DNA of 64,000 bases from Bacteroidota bacterium (GCA_023423405.1 JAFAFR010000058.1:62001-126000); one strand, 5' to 3'. Positions 10,035 to 19,409 are shown, counted from the stretch's first letter. Notes: generated by a model from the letters alone, not told the origin. Numbers and translations are program-made.

Positions 10035-11210
10035 ATGAACCGAACCATCCTCTGTTTTCTTGCAGGAATAAGTATATCACAGGCATCCCTGGCCCAGCAG
10101 GGAGATACTACCCGGCCGGTGCTTGCGGATACCACGCAGGCGGCCCTTGCCGAAAAGCCCCAGGACAGCCTGTCGAAATTCGACCGCTTCAATAAGAAAA
10201 TGGAACATCTCTTCAAGATCATACCCGTGCCCATTGTTTCCTATTCGACGGAAGCCGGCAGCACTTTTGGTCTTGCGAAATTCAATCTTTTCCGGCTGTC
10301 AAAAAAAGACACGGTTTCCAATGCATCCAAAATTTCAGAGGTAGTCACCTTCTCCACCAAGGGGCGTATCAATGCCTCCGTATCCACCGAACTGATCTGG
10401 AAGGAAAAGAAGTACATGGTCATTAGTTTTGTTAATTACAAGAAAACACCGGAATACCTTTTTGGGATCGGCAACGATGTAACGCGCGACGATGTGGAAG
10501 AGATCAGCACGGAGCGTTTCCGCTTCAACTTCAACGGGCTGGTGCGCCTGAAGAAAAATATCTATGCCGGCATCATCATCGACATCAACGATTATTTTAA
10601 CGTGGACGTGGATACCAGCAGTTTCCTGGTGAAGGACCATGTAAGCGGCGTAAAAGGCGGGCTCAGCAACGGCCTGGGTATTTCTTTTGCGTACGACAGC
10701 CGCGACAACCGCTACAATGCCTACAAGGGAGCGGCCATTCTCACCAGCTTTTCCTTTCACCCTTCCTTTATCGGCAGCAAATACCAGTTCACAAAATGGC
10801 AGCTCGATGGCAGAAAATACTGGAACCCCTGGCTGAAACACGTAATAGCGGTGCAGGCCACCACTACCTGGACCGATGGCGATGTGCCATTTTACGAGCT
10901 GGCCCTGATGGGCGGCGAGAACAAAATGCGCGGCTATTACGAAGGGGCTTACCGCGACCGCGTGCTGATGGACGCACAGGTGGAATACCGGATGCCGGTG
11001 TGGAATATTTTTGGCATCGCGGCCTGGGTGGGAACGGGCCGCGTGGGATCTTCCTATTCCGATATGAGCCTCGACGGGTTCCATATTTCCTACGGTGCGG
11101 GCCTTCGTATCAAAGTGGACTCCAAGAACAACACCAATATGCGCTTTGATTTTGGCTTCGGTCCGAAGGGCATTCACGGCACCTACATCAATTTTGCAGA
11201 AGCTTTCTGA
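10035..11210 (+). CDS. surface-antigen type outer-membrane barrel
   Basis: 391 residues from the Met at 10035, chosen because a signal peptide (MNRTILCFLAGISISQASLAQ) follows at once. The rest alternates as amphipathic strands, with motifs of the Omp85/Bac_surface_Ag barrel: GISFAYDSRDNRYNAYKG, FYELALMGGENKMRGYYEGAYRD (the Omp85 loop-6 like RGY region), and a terminal GTYINFAEAF with a C-terminal Phe. There is no room for POTRA domains, so this is a barrel-only member. It is related in form to the proteins at 12319 and 18228. Its cargo or role is unknown. Confidence 0.8.
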   Translation: MNRTILCFLAGISISQASLAQQGDTTRPVLADTTQAALAEKPQDSLSKFDRFNKKMEHLFKIIPVPIVSYSTEAGSTFGLAKFNLFRLSKKDTVSNASKISEVVTFSTKGRINASVSTELIWKEKKYMVISFVNYKKTPEYLFGIGNDVTRDDVEEISTERFRFNFNGLVRLKKNIYAGIIIDINDYFNVDVDTSSFLVKDHVSGVKGGLSNGLGISFAYDSRDNRYNAYKGAAILTSFSFHPSFIGSKYQFTKWQLDGRKYWNPWLKHVIAVQATTTWTDGDVPFYELALMGGENKMRGYYEGAYRDRVLMDAQVEYRMPVWNIFGIAAWVGTGRVGSSYSDMSLDGFHISYGAGLRIKVDSKNNTNMRFDFGFGPKGIHGTYINFAEAF

Positions 11211-11218
11211 TTTTTTTT
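11197..11218 (+). terminator. weak terminator-like hairpin
   Basis: CAGAA and TTCTG arms around GCT, overlapping the end of the barrel gene and followed within one base by eight Ts. The stem is only five pairs, so termination would be partial. Confidence 0.35.
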
Positions 11219-11225
11219 ACAGCGA

Positions 11226-11257
11226 TTGGCGGATTGGTCGCCGCAGGTTTGTCTTTG
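11226..11257 (+). promoter_or_regulatory. possible Bacteroidota-type promoter
   Basis: TTG at 11226-11228, then 21 bases, then TGTCTTTG (11250-11257), one mismatch from TAnnTTTG. It would start transcription about 30 bases before the HAD lipoprotein gene. Confidence 0.4.
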
Positions 11258-11293
11258 TTAGGGGGAAGGGCCATAACAGGCCCCTGAAAACTT

Positions 11294-12325
11294 ATGACAA
11301 TCAAGCGGAAAACCAGGAATGGCAGGGGATGGCCGGTTGTGCTTTTCCTGTTTTTGGCAGTACAGTCCTGCCGGAATAACCAACCTGTTACCCAGGAGGG
11401 CGACCTGGCAAAACCCGACAGTGCAACCGTGGCAAAAGATCCCCTGCCCAGTTGGAACGATGGACCGCTTAAGAAAAGCATCATCGATTACGTGTCGAAA
11501 GTGACCCGTACCGGCGATCCTGCTTTTATCCCGGTGGCAGACCGCATTGCTACATTTGACAACGACGGCACTCTTTGGGCGGAGCGCCCCTATATGCAGG
11601 AGCTGTTTGCATTTTACCGCGTAAAGGAAATGATAAAGGCCAACCCGGCCCTGGCAAAGAAACAACCTTTCAAGGCCGTGGTGGAGGGCGATAAATCCTA
11701 TTTTGCCAAAGGCGGCGAAAAAGCGGCGGTTCAGCTAGTGGCGCTTACGCATACCGGCATGACGGAAGAAGCATTTGAGAGATCGGCCAGGGCTTTTATT
11801 GCAGAAATGAAATATCCCGGCAGGAATGTTCCGGTGCAACAGATCGTTTACCGCCCGCAGGTGGAACTGCTGGAATACTTACGCGCCAACGGATTCAAAA
11901 CCTTTATTGTTACGGGCGGCACCATTGAATTTGTGCGCACGGTTTCGCAGGAGCTCTATGGCATTCCGCCCGAACAGGTGGTGGGCACTTCTTTTAAATA
12001 CAAATATGTAGACAGTAACCAGTCGGTGATGCGGCTGCCGGAACTGGATCATTTCAACGATAAAACAGGTAAGCCGGTGGGCATTCAATTGCATATTGGA
12101 AAACGGCCTGTGTTTGCCTGCGGTAATGAAGGCGGCCAGGGCGATATCGCCATGCTGCATTATTCGCAGGGGAACAGGTATCCCAGTTTTCAACTGCTGG
12201 TGAACCACAATGATTCCACCCGCGAATTCTATTACCAGGAAAAGGACTCGCTATCGCTCAAAACAGCGGCCTCCCATCAATGGCATGTTGTGAGCATGAA
12301 GGACGATTGGAAAAATATATGGTAA
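11294..12325 (+). CDS. HAD-superfamily phosphatase lipoprotein
   Basis: 343 residues. A basic N-terminus and hydrophobic stretch end in the lipobox AVQSC (C26), so it is predicted to be a lipoprotein. HAD motif I is TFDNDGTLW with nucleophile D89 and D91; a GGT block near residue 210 and a late GNEGGQGDIAM block fit motifs II and IV. It belongs to the phosphoserine-phosphatase-like branch, with periplasmic targeting. A closely similar lipoprotein lies at 54167 in cluster B; both share SWNDG before motif I. The substrate is unknown. The next gene starts inside its last codons (7-base overlap). Confidence 0.85.
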   Translation: MTIKRKTRNGRGWPVVLFLFLAVQSCRNNQPVTQEGDLAKPDSATVAKDPLPSWNDGPLKKSIIDYVSKVTRTGDPAFIPVADRIATFDNDGTLWAERPYMQELFAFYRVKEMIKANPALAKKQPFKAVVEGDKSYFAKGGEKAAVQLVALTHTGMTEEAFERSARAFIAEMKYPGRNVPVQQIVYRPQVELLEYLRANGFKTFIVTGGTIEFVRTVSQELYGIPPEQVVGTSFKYKYVDSNQSVMRLPELDHFNDKTGKPVGIQLHIGKRPVFACGNEGGQGDIAMLHYSQGNRYPSFQLLVNHNDSTREFYYQEKDSLSLKTAASHQWHVVSMKDDWKNIW

Positions 12326-13581
12326 GAAAAATAATTATAGTGGCGGTTTGGTGTTTGACAATACAGGGATTATATGCGCAGGAACGAAAAGGAACTACAG
12401 GCGCCGGCTGTGAGGACAAGGATCTCGTGGACTGGATCCGGCAGTGGTTTCACCTGCATAAAAAGGAGAAGACTTCCAACAGCGCTTTTTTTATAGCGCC
12501 TGTGTTTGGATCCACGCCCAGCAATGGTTTTATTATTGGCGCCACTTTCCAGAGTGCCTTCAAACTCACCGGCTCCAATCTTTCCGCCTTCCAGGCCAAT
12601 ATACAGTTCACCAGTAAAAAGCAGTTGCTGATCTTTTTACGCAACACCATTTATGCCAAAGAGAATAAACTTCTGTTGAGCGGCGACTGGCGTTATTTTG
12701 CCTACTCCGAACCAACGTATGGACTGGGAACTGCAGCACCCGAAGGCGGCACCCTGCAATCCTATTTCCACTGGATGGGCCAGGGTGAGTCCACCGATTC
12801 CCTGGCGCAGCCCATGAAGTTCAATTATTTCAAATTTCACCAACTGGCGTCGGTGCGCATGGCACCCGGATTGTACCTGGGCGGCGGTATTCATTTCGAT
12901 ATGTTCTCCAGCATTAAGGATGAGAGACTGGACACTCCTCTTACTTATATCACCAGTCACTATGCCTACAGCAAGCTGCACGACTTCGATCCCGAGAAAT
13001 ACAAGGAGATCGGGTTGAGTGTAAACCTGGTGTACGATACCCGCGATAACCAGATCAATGCCTATAAGGGCATGTACGCCAATTTGAACTACCGCGTCAA
13101 CCCGGAATTCCTGGGAAGCGATGCAGGCAGCAGCGTGCTCTACACCGAGTTCCGGTATTTTAAGGGTTTGTCGAAAAAAAGCGAGCGCCTGGTCCTGGCT
13201 TTCTGGTATGTGGGACAATTCACTACGTCTGGCACGCAGCCCTACCTGGCCCTGCCGGCGCTGGGATACGACCAGCGCAGCAAAACGGGACGTGGCTACG
13301 CCATTGGGCGTTACCGCGGGCAGAGCCTGCTCTATGCGGAAACCGAACTGCGTTTCCCCATTTCGAAATGCACCAATACGCTGGGTGGCGTGGTGTTTGC
13401 GAATGTAACGAGTACCAATAACCGCGACTCAGGCATTAAAATGTTGCAATACGTACAACCCGGCGTGGGGCTGGGACTGAGAATATTGTTCAATAAAACC
13501 ACCCGCATGAACATGCAGGTGGACTATGGTAAAGGCAATGGTTCAGGTGGCATATACTTCGGCGCGTCCGAAGTGTTCTGA
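12319..13581 (+). CDS. surface-antigen type outer-membrane barrel
   Basis: 420 residues from the Met at 12319, which overlaps the HAD gene by 7 bases and begins a signal peptide (VRKIIIVAVWCLTIQGLYAQ). Strand-rich sequence with SLNLVYDTRDNQINAYKG-like and GRGYAIGRYRGQ blocks, matching the barrel at 10035 (YDSRDNRYNAYKG, RGYYEGAYRD). It ends GGIYFGASEVF with a terminal Phe, as in Omp85-type barrels, but no POTRA domains are present. Coupling with a HAD phosphatase suggests a joint envelope function, which is inference. Confidence 0.8.
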   Translation: MVRKIIIVAVWCLTIQGLYAQERKGTTGAGCEDKDLVDWIRQWFHLHKKEKTSNSAFFIAPVFGSTPSNGFIIGATFQSAFKLTGSNLSAFQANIQFTSKKQLLIFLRNTIYAKENKLLLSGDWRYFAYSEPTYGLGTAAPEGGTLQSYFHWMGQGESTDSLAQPMKFNYFKFHQLASVRMAPGLYLGGGIHFDMFSSIKDERLDTPLTYITSHYAYSKLHDFDPEKYKEIGLSVNLVYDTRDNQINAYKGMYANLNYRVNPEFLGSDAGSSVLYTEFRYFKGLSKKSERLVLAFWYVGQFTTSGTQPYLALPALGYDQRSKTGRGYAIGRYRGQSLLYAETELRFPISKCTNTLGGVVFANVTSTNNRDSGIKMLQYVQPGVGLGLRILFNKTTRMNMQVDYGKGNGSGGIYFGASEVF

Positions 13582-13623
13582 TAAGACAAGAGGCGTATTT
13601 CTGAACAATTAAATACATACCAA

Positions 13624-14244
13624 ATGAAGAAGCTGTTTTTGCTATGGGTGCTTACCCCTTTGCTGATGGCGGGCTGCCGGAAAACACCCAACCTCGACGA
13701 CCTGTCCTACAAATTCGTAGTAGCCACCAATGCGGATAAGGAAGCTGATTTCAACACTTACAACACTTATTTTGTATCGGACACTATTCGCTATCTGTCG
13801 AATACGTCAAACGATACGATTTTGATCGGAGGGGATGCTCAGCAACTGATCGATGCCATTAAGAGCAACATGGCCGACCTGGGTTATACGTTCGCAAATA
13901 AGAACGCAAACCCTGATGTGGGCCTGAATGTAATGGTAGTAAAGGATCTGAACATAAATACCATTGTGTACCCCGACTGGTGGTGGGACTGGTATTATCC
14001 CTGGTACTGGTACGATTGGTACTACCCACCGTATTACCCATGGTCTTACACCTATGCCTATACGACGGGTACGGTGTATATCAGTATGGTGGACCTGAAA
14101 AATGCACCTTCTACCAAAAAATTACGCGTGGTATGGGATGCCCTGATGGGTGGTGCACTGGGTACACAGGCGCAGAACATTGCAGAAGGCGTGGACGCCA
14201 TCGACCAGGCGTTTAAACAATCCGATTATTTAAAAACCAATTAA
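13624..14244 (+). CDS. DUF4136 lipoprotein with Trp/Tyr-rich insert
   Basis: 206 residues. The signal peptide ends in the lipobox LMAGC (C18). The body follows DUF4136: an early YKFVVATNADKEADFNTYNTY segment, LIDAIKSNMADLGYT, then DVGLNVMVV and a late ISMVDLKNA. Between them, residues 116-146 are almost all Trp, Tyr and Pro, an extreme version of the aromatic loop often seen at this place. It resembles the protein at 21441. The function of DUF4136 is unknown; it is probably tethered to the outer membrane and followed at once by a small barrel. Confidence 0.82.
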   Translation: MKKLFLLWVLTPLLMAGCRKTPNLDDLSYKFVVATNADKEADFNTYNTYFVSDTIRYLSNTSNDTILIGGDAQQLIDAIKSNMADLGYTFANKNANPDVGLNVMVVKDLNINTIVYPDWWWDWYYPWYWYDWYYPPYYPWSYTYAYTTGTVYISMVDLKNAPSTKKLRVVWDALMGGALGTQAQNIAEGVDAIDQAFKQSDYLKTN

Positions 14245-14254
14245 AGCAGGAAAT

Positions 14255-14860
14255 ATGAAAAAGATTGTATGCAGTATAGCGGTGCTTTTGTCGTTTGCAC
14301 TGGCGGGCCAGGCGCAGAAAATGGGAGCCAATCTCTTCAGCGTGGCCTGGGATGTGAGTTTTCCTACCAATAACGATTTCCTGACGAAGACCAGCCTGGC
14401 GGGCTTCCGGGTGGATTATAAGAAGTTTCTTACCGATAATTTATCCGTGGGGGCTGCCATCAGTTGGAATTCCTACGGGCAATACATCGAAAGGCAGACC
14501 TACAAGGATGGTCGTAGCGCTGTTACCACTGATATGGACCGGACCATTTACAATGTGCCGATGACACTTACCGCGCACTATTATTTCTCCGGCCCCAAGC
14601 GGGTGAAGCCATTTGCAGGACTGGGTATCGGGGCACAGTACAGCGACCAGTCGATCTACTACAATATTTATGAAACGGACGTGAACAACTGGGGTTTCCT
14701 GTTGCGTCCCGAGATCGGCGCCTATCTGTTTTTCAACGAAGGTTTTGGTATGGTACTGGGTGGTAACTACGCCTGGAGCACCAATAAGAACGATGCTTTC
14801 AGTATCAACAGCCTCACCAATTTCGGACTACACCTTGGCTTGGTTTGGAAGAGCCGGTAA
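14255..14860 (+). CDS. small outer-membrane beta-barrel protein
   Basis: 201 residues, signal peptide to GQAQ (about 1-20), then about eight amphipathic strands separated by short turns (VDYKKFLTDNLSVGAAISWN, MTLTAHYYFSGPKRVKPFAGLGIG) and a C-terminal GLHLGLVWKSR. This is the pattern of eight-stranded OmpW/OmpA-like barrels of Bacteroidota. It starts 10 bases after the DUF4136 gene, so the two are probably co-expressed. No specific function can be assigned. Confidence 0.75.
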   Translation: MKKIVCSIAVLLSFALAGQAQKMGANLFSVAWDVSFPTNNDFLTKTSLAGFRVDYKKFLTDNLSVGAAISWNSYGQYIERQTYKDGRSAVTTDMDRTIYNVPMTLTAHYYFSGPKRVKPFAGLGIGAQYSDQSIYYNIYETDVNNWGFLLRPEIGAYLFFNEGFGMVLGGNYAWSTNKNDAFSINSLTNFGLHLGLVWKSR

Positions 14861-14898
14861 TATAGCGTAAGCAGCAGAGTTGGTTTTTAGGTTTGGAA

Positions 14899-14926
14899 GG
14901 GCCTGCGTTTGGCGAAACGCGGGCCC
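14899..14926. terminator. bidirectional terminator between convergent arrays
   Basis: GGGCCTGCGTTT pairs with AAACGCGGGCCC (one T-G wobble) around GGCG: a 12-pair stem between the ends of the plus-strand and minus-strand arrays. The flanking T-tracts are short. Confidence 0.7.
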
Positions 14927-14943
14927 ACTTTTGTGATAGGCCG

Positions 14944-15969
14944 TCAGAACTGGTAAGAAATGCTCAGGCTGGTGCCGAAGTCGGTTTTTCCGGAATTGTT
15001 ATCGGGCGGCCTGCTGTCGAAGCTGGAATAGAAGGTGAGGTTGATGTAGAAATTGTGGATGAGTTCCTGCGAATAGGTGAGGTTTCCGTCGTAGCGGAAA
15101 CGGCCCGCATCGGTGATGCCGATATAAGCGGTTTGGTAGGCCGACAATTTGATATTGTAGCGTTGGTATTTGAAAAAATTGAAGCGCAGCATCAGCGGCA
15201 ATTCCACCAGGAAACTTTCCGCGCCTTCTGTACTTCTTTCCTGGGCAAGGTTGATACCGGTAATGCCCAGCAATTGCATGTCGTTCCGGACGATGAACTT
15301 ATTACCCGCACCCACCAGTTCCTGGAAGCGGCGGGCTATAGAGAGCTCAAGATTACGCTGGTAGTTGACCTGGGCCGCCAGGAACCAGGATTCCGTAAAA
15401 TTGTAGTTACTGAACACCTGGACCGATTCGTTGTCGCGGGAATACACCGATGAGTCGATGGAAGCGATGCTGGACAACGTGAACTGGTTCTCAAATTTTT
15501 TAGCCGAGTAATAAATGGTGGAATTGGTGGTTAGTTGTCCAATCTTGCTCGATTTGGTATAGCTGAAACCTATGCCCAGGCTGCCGTCGAGGCTGTTGAA
15601 AAAACCTTTGTGGAGTGAGATGAGCCCGGAAATGTTGAGCAGCGATAGTTCTTTGCTGCGTTCTCCTTCAAAAATGCGCGTGCTGCCGGGCGACGATCCC
15701 CTGTGCAACTGCGAATAGTAAGTTTGCTTGTCGATGGTTTCAATGCGGAAGTTATCAGATTCCGCCACCACGTATTTGATCTTGTACACTTTGATCTTGA
15801 TGATCTTCAGATCTGTTTCATCGAGGGTGAGCAGGCCGAGACTAATGTTTTTGAGTTCGCCAATCAGCACCTGGCCGTTTTGCAGGAATACGCTGTCGCG
15901 TGCCTGTGACCACACCAACGCCGGGAAGAGGAGCAATGCTCCCATGCATATCATTGTTGCTCTGTTCAT
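14944..15969 (-). CDS. DUF481 outer-membrane protein
   Basis: 341 residues with a signal peptide (to VWSQ, about 22). An N-terminal soluble piece (FLQNGQVLIGELKNISLGLLTL, about 28-60) is the short domain often seen before DUF481 in Bacteroidota, followed by a DUF481 barrel rich in alternating strands and ending GTSLSISYQF. It sits last in the minus-strand array, 23 bases after the large repeat protein. DUF481 proteins are outer-membrane barrels of unknown function, some induced by salt or alkaline stress. Confidence 0.82.
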   Translation of the reverse strand: MNRATMICMGALLLFPALVWSQARDSVFLQNGQVLIGELKNISLGLLTLDETDLKIIKIKVYKIKYVVAESDNFRIETIDKQTYYSQLHRGSSPGSTRIFEGERSKELSLLNISGLISLHKGFFNSLDGSLGIGFSYTKSSKIGQLTTNSTIYYSAKKFENQFTLSSIASIDSSVYSRDNESVQVFSNYNFTESWFLAAQVNYQRNLELSIARRFQELVGAGNKFIVRNDMQLLGITGINLAQERSTEGAESFLVELPLMLRFNFFKYQRYNIKLSAYQTAYIGITDAGRFRYDGNLTYSQELIHNFYINLTFYSSFDSRPPDNNSGKTDFGTSLSISYQF

Positions 15970-15992
15970 GCACTGTGAAAGGGTATTGGGGA

Positions 15993-18191
15993 CTAGCGCC
16001 TTCTGAATCCACCACCACCGCCGCGAAACCCGCCACCGCCTGTACGCCGCATGTTTTGCCAGTTGCGGGTTTGCATGGCGCCCCGGTTTCGGGCACCTGA
16101 CATATTATCGAGGCTTTTGCGCGTGGAGCCGTCACCGCCCACATTGGTTTGCCAGTTGCCATTGTTGTAGTGGCTCCAGGAGCCGTTGTCGTTTTTACGA
16201 TAGATATTCCCATCGTGCCCCACATAAGTACCATTGGTGCCTTTGGCAATGGTGCCGTTGTTGCCATGGTGCACTACGCCCTGCTGGCCGCCCGATGTCT
16301 GGTAGCCAAAGGTGGTGCCGTTGGCGTTGGTGATATGACCCGTGCGTGCCCACTGGTCGCCGCGGGTGGCCACGGAACTGCCCCATTGTGCATAGGGGTT
16401 ATGGCCCTGCCTGGTAGCTGCATATCCTCCCGTCCAGGGATTGTAAGCCTGCGCCACCGTGCGTCCGCCATACCAGCCCTGTACACTGGCCGACCGTCCA
16501 TAGCGGCCCGTGGCCGGGTTGAACCAGGCCGAACCACCTGCCGCACCATAGGGGCCATACACCGCGCGGCCCGCGGCCCAACCACCAGTATAGGGATTGT
16601 ACACGGCGCCAATGCCGTAGGTACAGGGCCAGGGCCGGTAAATGGGATAGAGCATGCCTGGTCCCCAGAAAAAATAAGGCGGATAATACCATCCTGTTCC
16701 ATAAGTGATGCAGGCGCCGATGGCCATTCCCATCACGAACATTCCAAAATAACCGGCGGTGGTGCTGCTTTCCACGGTGGTTTCGGTCGCATTGCTTTGC
16801 GTCACGTAAGTAACATTGTACAACGGCGAACTGGGTGGTATCTTGTAAATTTCATCGGGCACGGAATCGGCTACTTCCCAGGGTCCGTTGGGTTTAGTGC
16901 TCATAAACCATACTGCCTGGAAACAGAGATAATATACATCGCCGTATTTGATCACTTTCTGCTGCGTGTTGGTGGCGTATTCCAGCGAGGTGTTTTCGAT
17001 GGGTTTGAATTGCGGATCGCCATCGTAGGAAAGTTTTACCTGCGATACCGCCTGCGCTTTGTTTACAACGGCGGTAGTAGGCACCTGCGCCAGCAGCACG
17101 GCATCGGATGCTTCTATGGTTCCCGGCACCGATACCAGCACACCGGCTTTGGTGGAATTGGCCGGTATTTTTGCAAAGTCCGCCGGCAACTGGTCGCTCG
17201 CAAAAGTCCATGGACCGTTTTGCAGGGAACTGCTTTTAAACCATCTTCCTGAAAACAATACATAGAATTCCTGCCTGCTGTTGTCCAGGAAAAGATCATT
17301 GTCGGTATTGGTCACATAGAGCAGCCCGGTGCCTTCTATGCGCGTGTATACGGGTTTGCCTTTTGTATTGATGAGTTCGGTCGGTACATTGCTGAAAAAT
17401 ACCTGCGGGGCTTTGCCCTGCGTGGCCGGCGCCGGGATCATTTTTTTAACGGCATCGAAGTTCTGACCCGTGGGTAGTTTGGAAAAATCTTTGGGCAATG
17501 TTTTCACTGCGGTCCAGTTATTGGTGAGGTCTTTGGATTGCAGCCAGTAATTGTTTACGAGGAGATAATAGTTCTTATCGTGTTTGTCGTAAAAAAGATC
17601 CCAGTTGGTGTTGACGATGAATTCCAGGCCGGTTTTTTCCACCGGCGCTTTTACGGGCTCGCCTTCCACCGTTAGCACAATGGCGGGCGTTTCGCTGTAA
17701 AAGATCTGCGGCGGATCGTTCTTCACGGCCACACTGTGTACGGGCGTTTGCTGTTGCTGGGCGTCGGCTATCAGTCTCTCCAGGGAAATCGGTTCACCGC
17801 CGCTCGGGGCCAGCTTGCGGAACAGGTCTTCCATGGGTTTTACATCCGCTTCTTTCAGAGAGGGGAAGCGGATGCTACTGGCTTCCAGATTCCGGAGGTA
17901 AACCGTATGCGATGTTTTATCGACGATGGTATTGCAGGTAAGAGTGGCCACGCCATTGGTTGCCTGTCCGCCAGCGGGGGTCAGGCTGAAAGCCATATCG
18001 GCCGTGAGTTTGGTGTAGTTGTCCCAGGACCGAACCTGGGGTTGGTAGTACACCAGGGTGGCACCGTCTTTTTTGACCTGGCGGGGCCAGCCTATGTCTT
18101 CAGGCGCAGCGCCGGACTGCGCATTTGCCACTGAACAGCAGGTTGTTGCCAGGAAAAAGAACAGCCCCACTGCAAACGATAAAGGCTTCAT
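15993..18191 (-). CDS. large exported protein: three tandem repeats plus Gly/Tyr-rich tail
   Basis: 732 residues with a signal peptide (to VANAQ, 25). Residues about 161-243, 261-343 and 363-453 are three copies of one unit of about 85 residues: FxS..P, then GxP, TGL.(F/Y)..NT..DLF.D, Y.L....W..S, and DF.K(L/I)P at the end. A hydrophobic stretch (481-503) follows, then a Gly/Tyr/Trp/Asn-rich part (about 500-680) with motifs like YNPYTGG and NGTxxGxxG, and a Gly/Arg tail ending FRRR. No enzyme motif was seen. It may be an envelope or surface structural protein. It lies between two outer-membrane genes in the same direction. Confidence 0.75.
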   Translation of the reverse strand: MKPLSFAVGLFFFLATTCCSVANAQSGAAPEDIGWPRQVKKDGATLVYYQPQVRSWDNYTKLTADMAFSLTPAGGQATNGVATLTCNTIVDKTSHTVYLRNLEASSIRFPSLKEADVKPMEDLFRKLAPSGGEPISLERLIADAQQQQTPVHSVAVKNDPPQIFYSETPAIVLTVEGEPVKAPVEKTGLEFIVNTNWDLFYDKHDKNYYLLVNNYWLQSKDLTNNWTAVKTLPKDFSKLPTGQNFDAVKKMIPAPATQGKAPQVFFSNVPTELINTKGKPVYTRIEGTGLLYVTNTDNDLFLDNSRQEFYVLFSGRWFKSSSLQNGPWTFASDQLPADFAKIPANSTKAGVLVSVPGTIEASDAVLLAQVPTTAVVNKAQAVSQVKLSYDGDPQFKPIENTSLEYATNTQQKVIKYGDVYYLCFQAVWFMSTKPNGPWEVADSVPDEIYKIPPSSPLYNVTYVTQSNATETTVESSTTAGYFGMFVMGMAIGACITYGTGWYYPPYFFWGPGMLYPIYRPWPCTYGIGAVYNPYTGGWAAGRAVYGPYGAAGGSAWFNPATGRYGRSASVQGWYGGRTVAQAYNPWTGGYAATRQGHNPYAQWGSSVATRGDQWARTGHITNANGTTFGYQTSGGQQGVVHHGNNGTIAKGTNGTYVGHDGNIYRKNDNGSWSHYNNGNWQTNVGGDGSTRKSLDNMSGARNRGAMQTRNWQNMRRTGGGGFRGGGGGFRRR

Positions 18192-18227
18192 ATAAACGAA
18201 TGTTTTTTATGTTGTAACAACTGTTGT

Positions 18228-19409
18228 CTATCGCGCCCAGGCGCTTCCAAATATGATATAGTAGGCCCACCCGGAAGGGCCGCCGGCAACGTCAACGCCC
18301 ATACGCAGTTTGAATTTTCGCGCCATCAGGTAACGGAAACCGCCACCATAGCTATAGATCCACTTAGCGTCGCTAAACTCACTGTACTCATCAAACGCTT
18401 TTCCAACCCCGGTAAATGCGACCAGGCTCCAGCGGCGTACGAAGTCCCAGCGTTGTTCGGTTTCCAGCAGGATATTCTTTTTACCCTGGTAACGCGCCGC
18501 CGGTATACCGCGCAGATCAACCGATGGTTTCACATAAAATGGAGGATTGCCAAAAAGCTGCTGGTAGTCGAAGCGCAGTCCGCTGATCCAACCCTTGCCG
18601 GCCGCGTTGGGCCTGGAAAGCGGCGCATACCAGTAGATATAGGAATTCAGTCGCTGGTAATCGAAGTCGCCTCCGAAAATATTGTCGCTGAAATTGACCA
18701 GGGCCTGGGCTTTGATGCCGCGGTCGGGAGTAAACACATTGTCGCGCGTATCGAAAAGCGCTACAGCACCCAGCTCACCGATATTGCTTTTGGCTTCTTT
18801 TTTTGAGATGAAAGAGGGCAGGGAATCGGCGTTGACCAGTTTGAGGTCGGTATGTGCAAAAAGGTACTGGATGCCCAGTTGCCATTTGGCATTGCGCAAT
18901 TGTTTGGCAGCATAGAGATAAAGCGGCACGCCCTTTCCGTTGAATTTGAATTCTTTTTCTTCTTTGTTGGCGAAAGTGTGGTAGAAAGAAATATTCATAT
19001 CGCCGTAGCCAGCCGCAACTTTGTAACGGACGCCCCATTTGCGGATATAGGCGCTTCGGGCCGCTCCCAGAAGCCAGGATCCGTTGACGGTATAGCCGGC
19101 TGCTGCTGCGGTAACATTGGGTGGTACAGGGGTCGCTTTTCCGTCCTGTACAAGGGGTGGATTCTTATGCAGGAAAACAGGGGCGATGCCGCCGCCGAAT
19201 CCGCCCAGCGCCGGTTCGGTGATGATGATGGGAACCGGAACAAATCCGTTGGCATTGATGATCCAGTCGCTCAGGTCAATCGCATGATCGAGTGAATCGC
19301 GAATGCTGAAAGACTTTTGCCTTTGTTGCGCGGACGCAGTTGTGTATACCAGCCAGCAACAACCGAAAATGACAGCCGCCCGTTTCAGGAAATCATGGCT
19401 GGCTGGCAT
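18228..19409 (-). CDS. surface-antigen type outer-membrane barrel
   Basis: 393 residues from the Met at 19409, chosen because it leads into a hydrophobic signal segment ending TASAQ; an earlier Met is possible but only adds a polar stretch. Barrel motifs include ALFDTRDNVFTPDRGIKAQALV (the DxRDN...G turn of Omp85 barrels), LRGIPAARYQGK (the loop-6 RG region) and a late GVDVAGGPSGWAYYIIFGSAWAR. POTRA domains are absent. The start overlaps the end of the upstream gene by 17 bases, so the two are coupled. Confidence 0.8.
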   Translation of the reverse strand: MPASHDFLKRAAVIFGCCWLVYTTASAQQRQKSFSIRDSLDHAIDLSDWIINANGFVPVPIIITEPALGGFGGGIAPVFLHKNPPLVQDGKATPVPPNVTAAAAGYTVNGSWLLGAARSAYIRKWGVRYKVAAGYGDMNISFYHTFANKEEKEFKFNGKGVPLYLYAAKQLRNAKWQLGIQYLFAHTDLKLVNADSLPSFISKKEAKSNIGELGAVALFDTRDNVFTPDRGIKAQALVNFSDNIFGGDFDYQRLNSYIYWYAPLSRPNAAGKGWISGLRFDYQQLFGNPPFYVKPSVDLRGIPAARYQGKKNILLETEQRWDFVRRWSLVAFTGVGKAFDEYSEFSDAKWIYSYGGGFRYLMARKFKLRMGVDVAGGPSGWAYYIIFGSAWAR

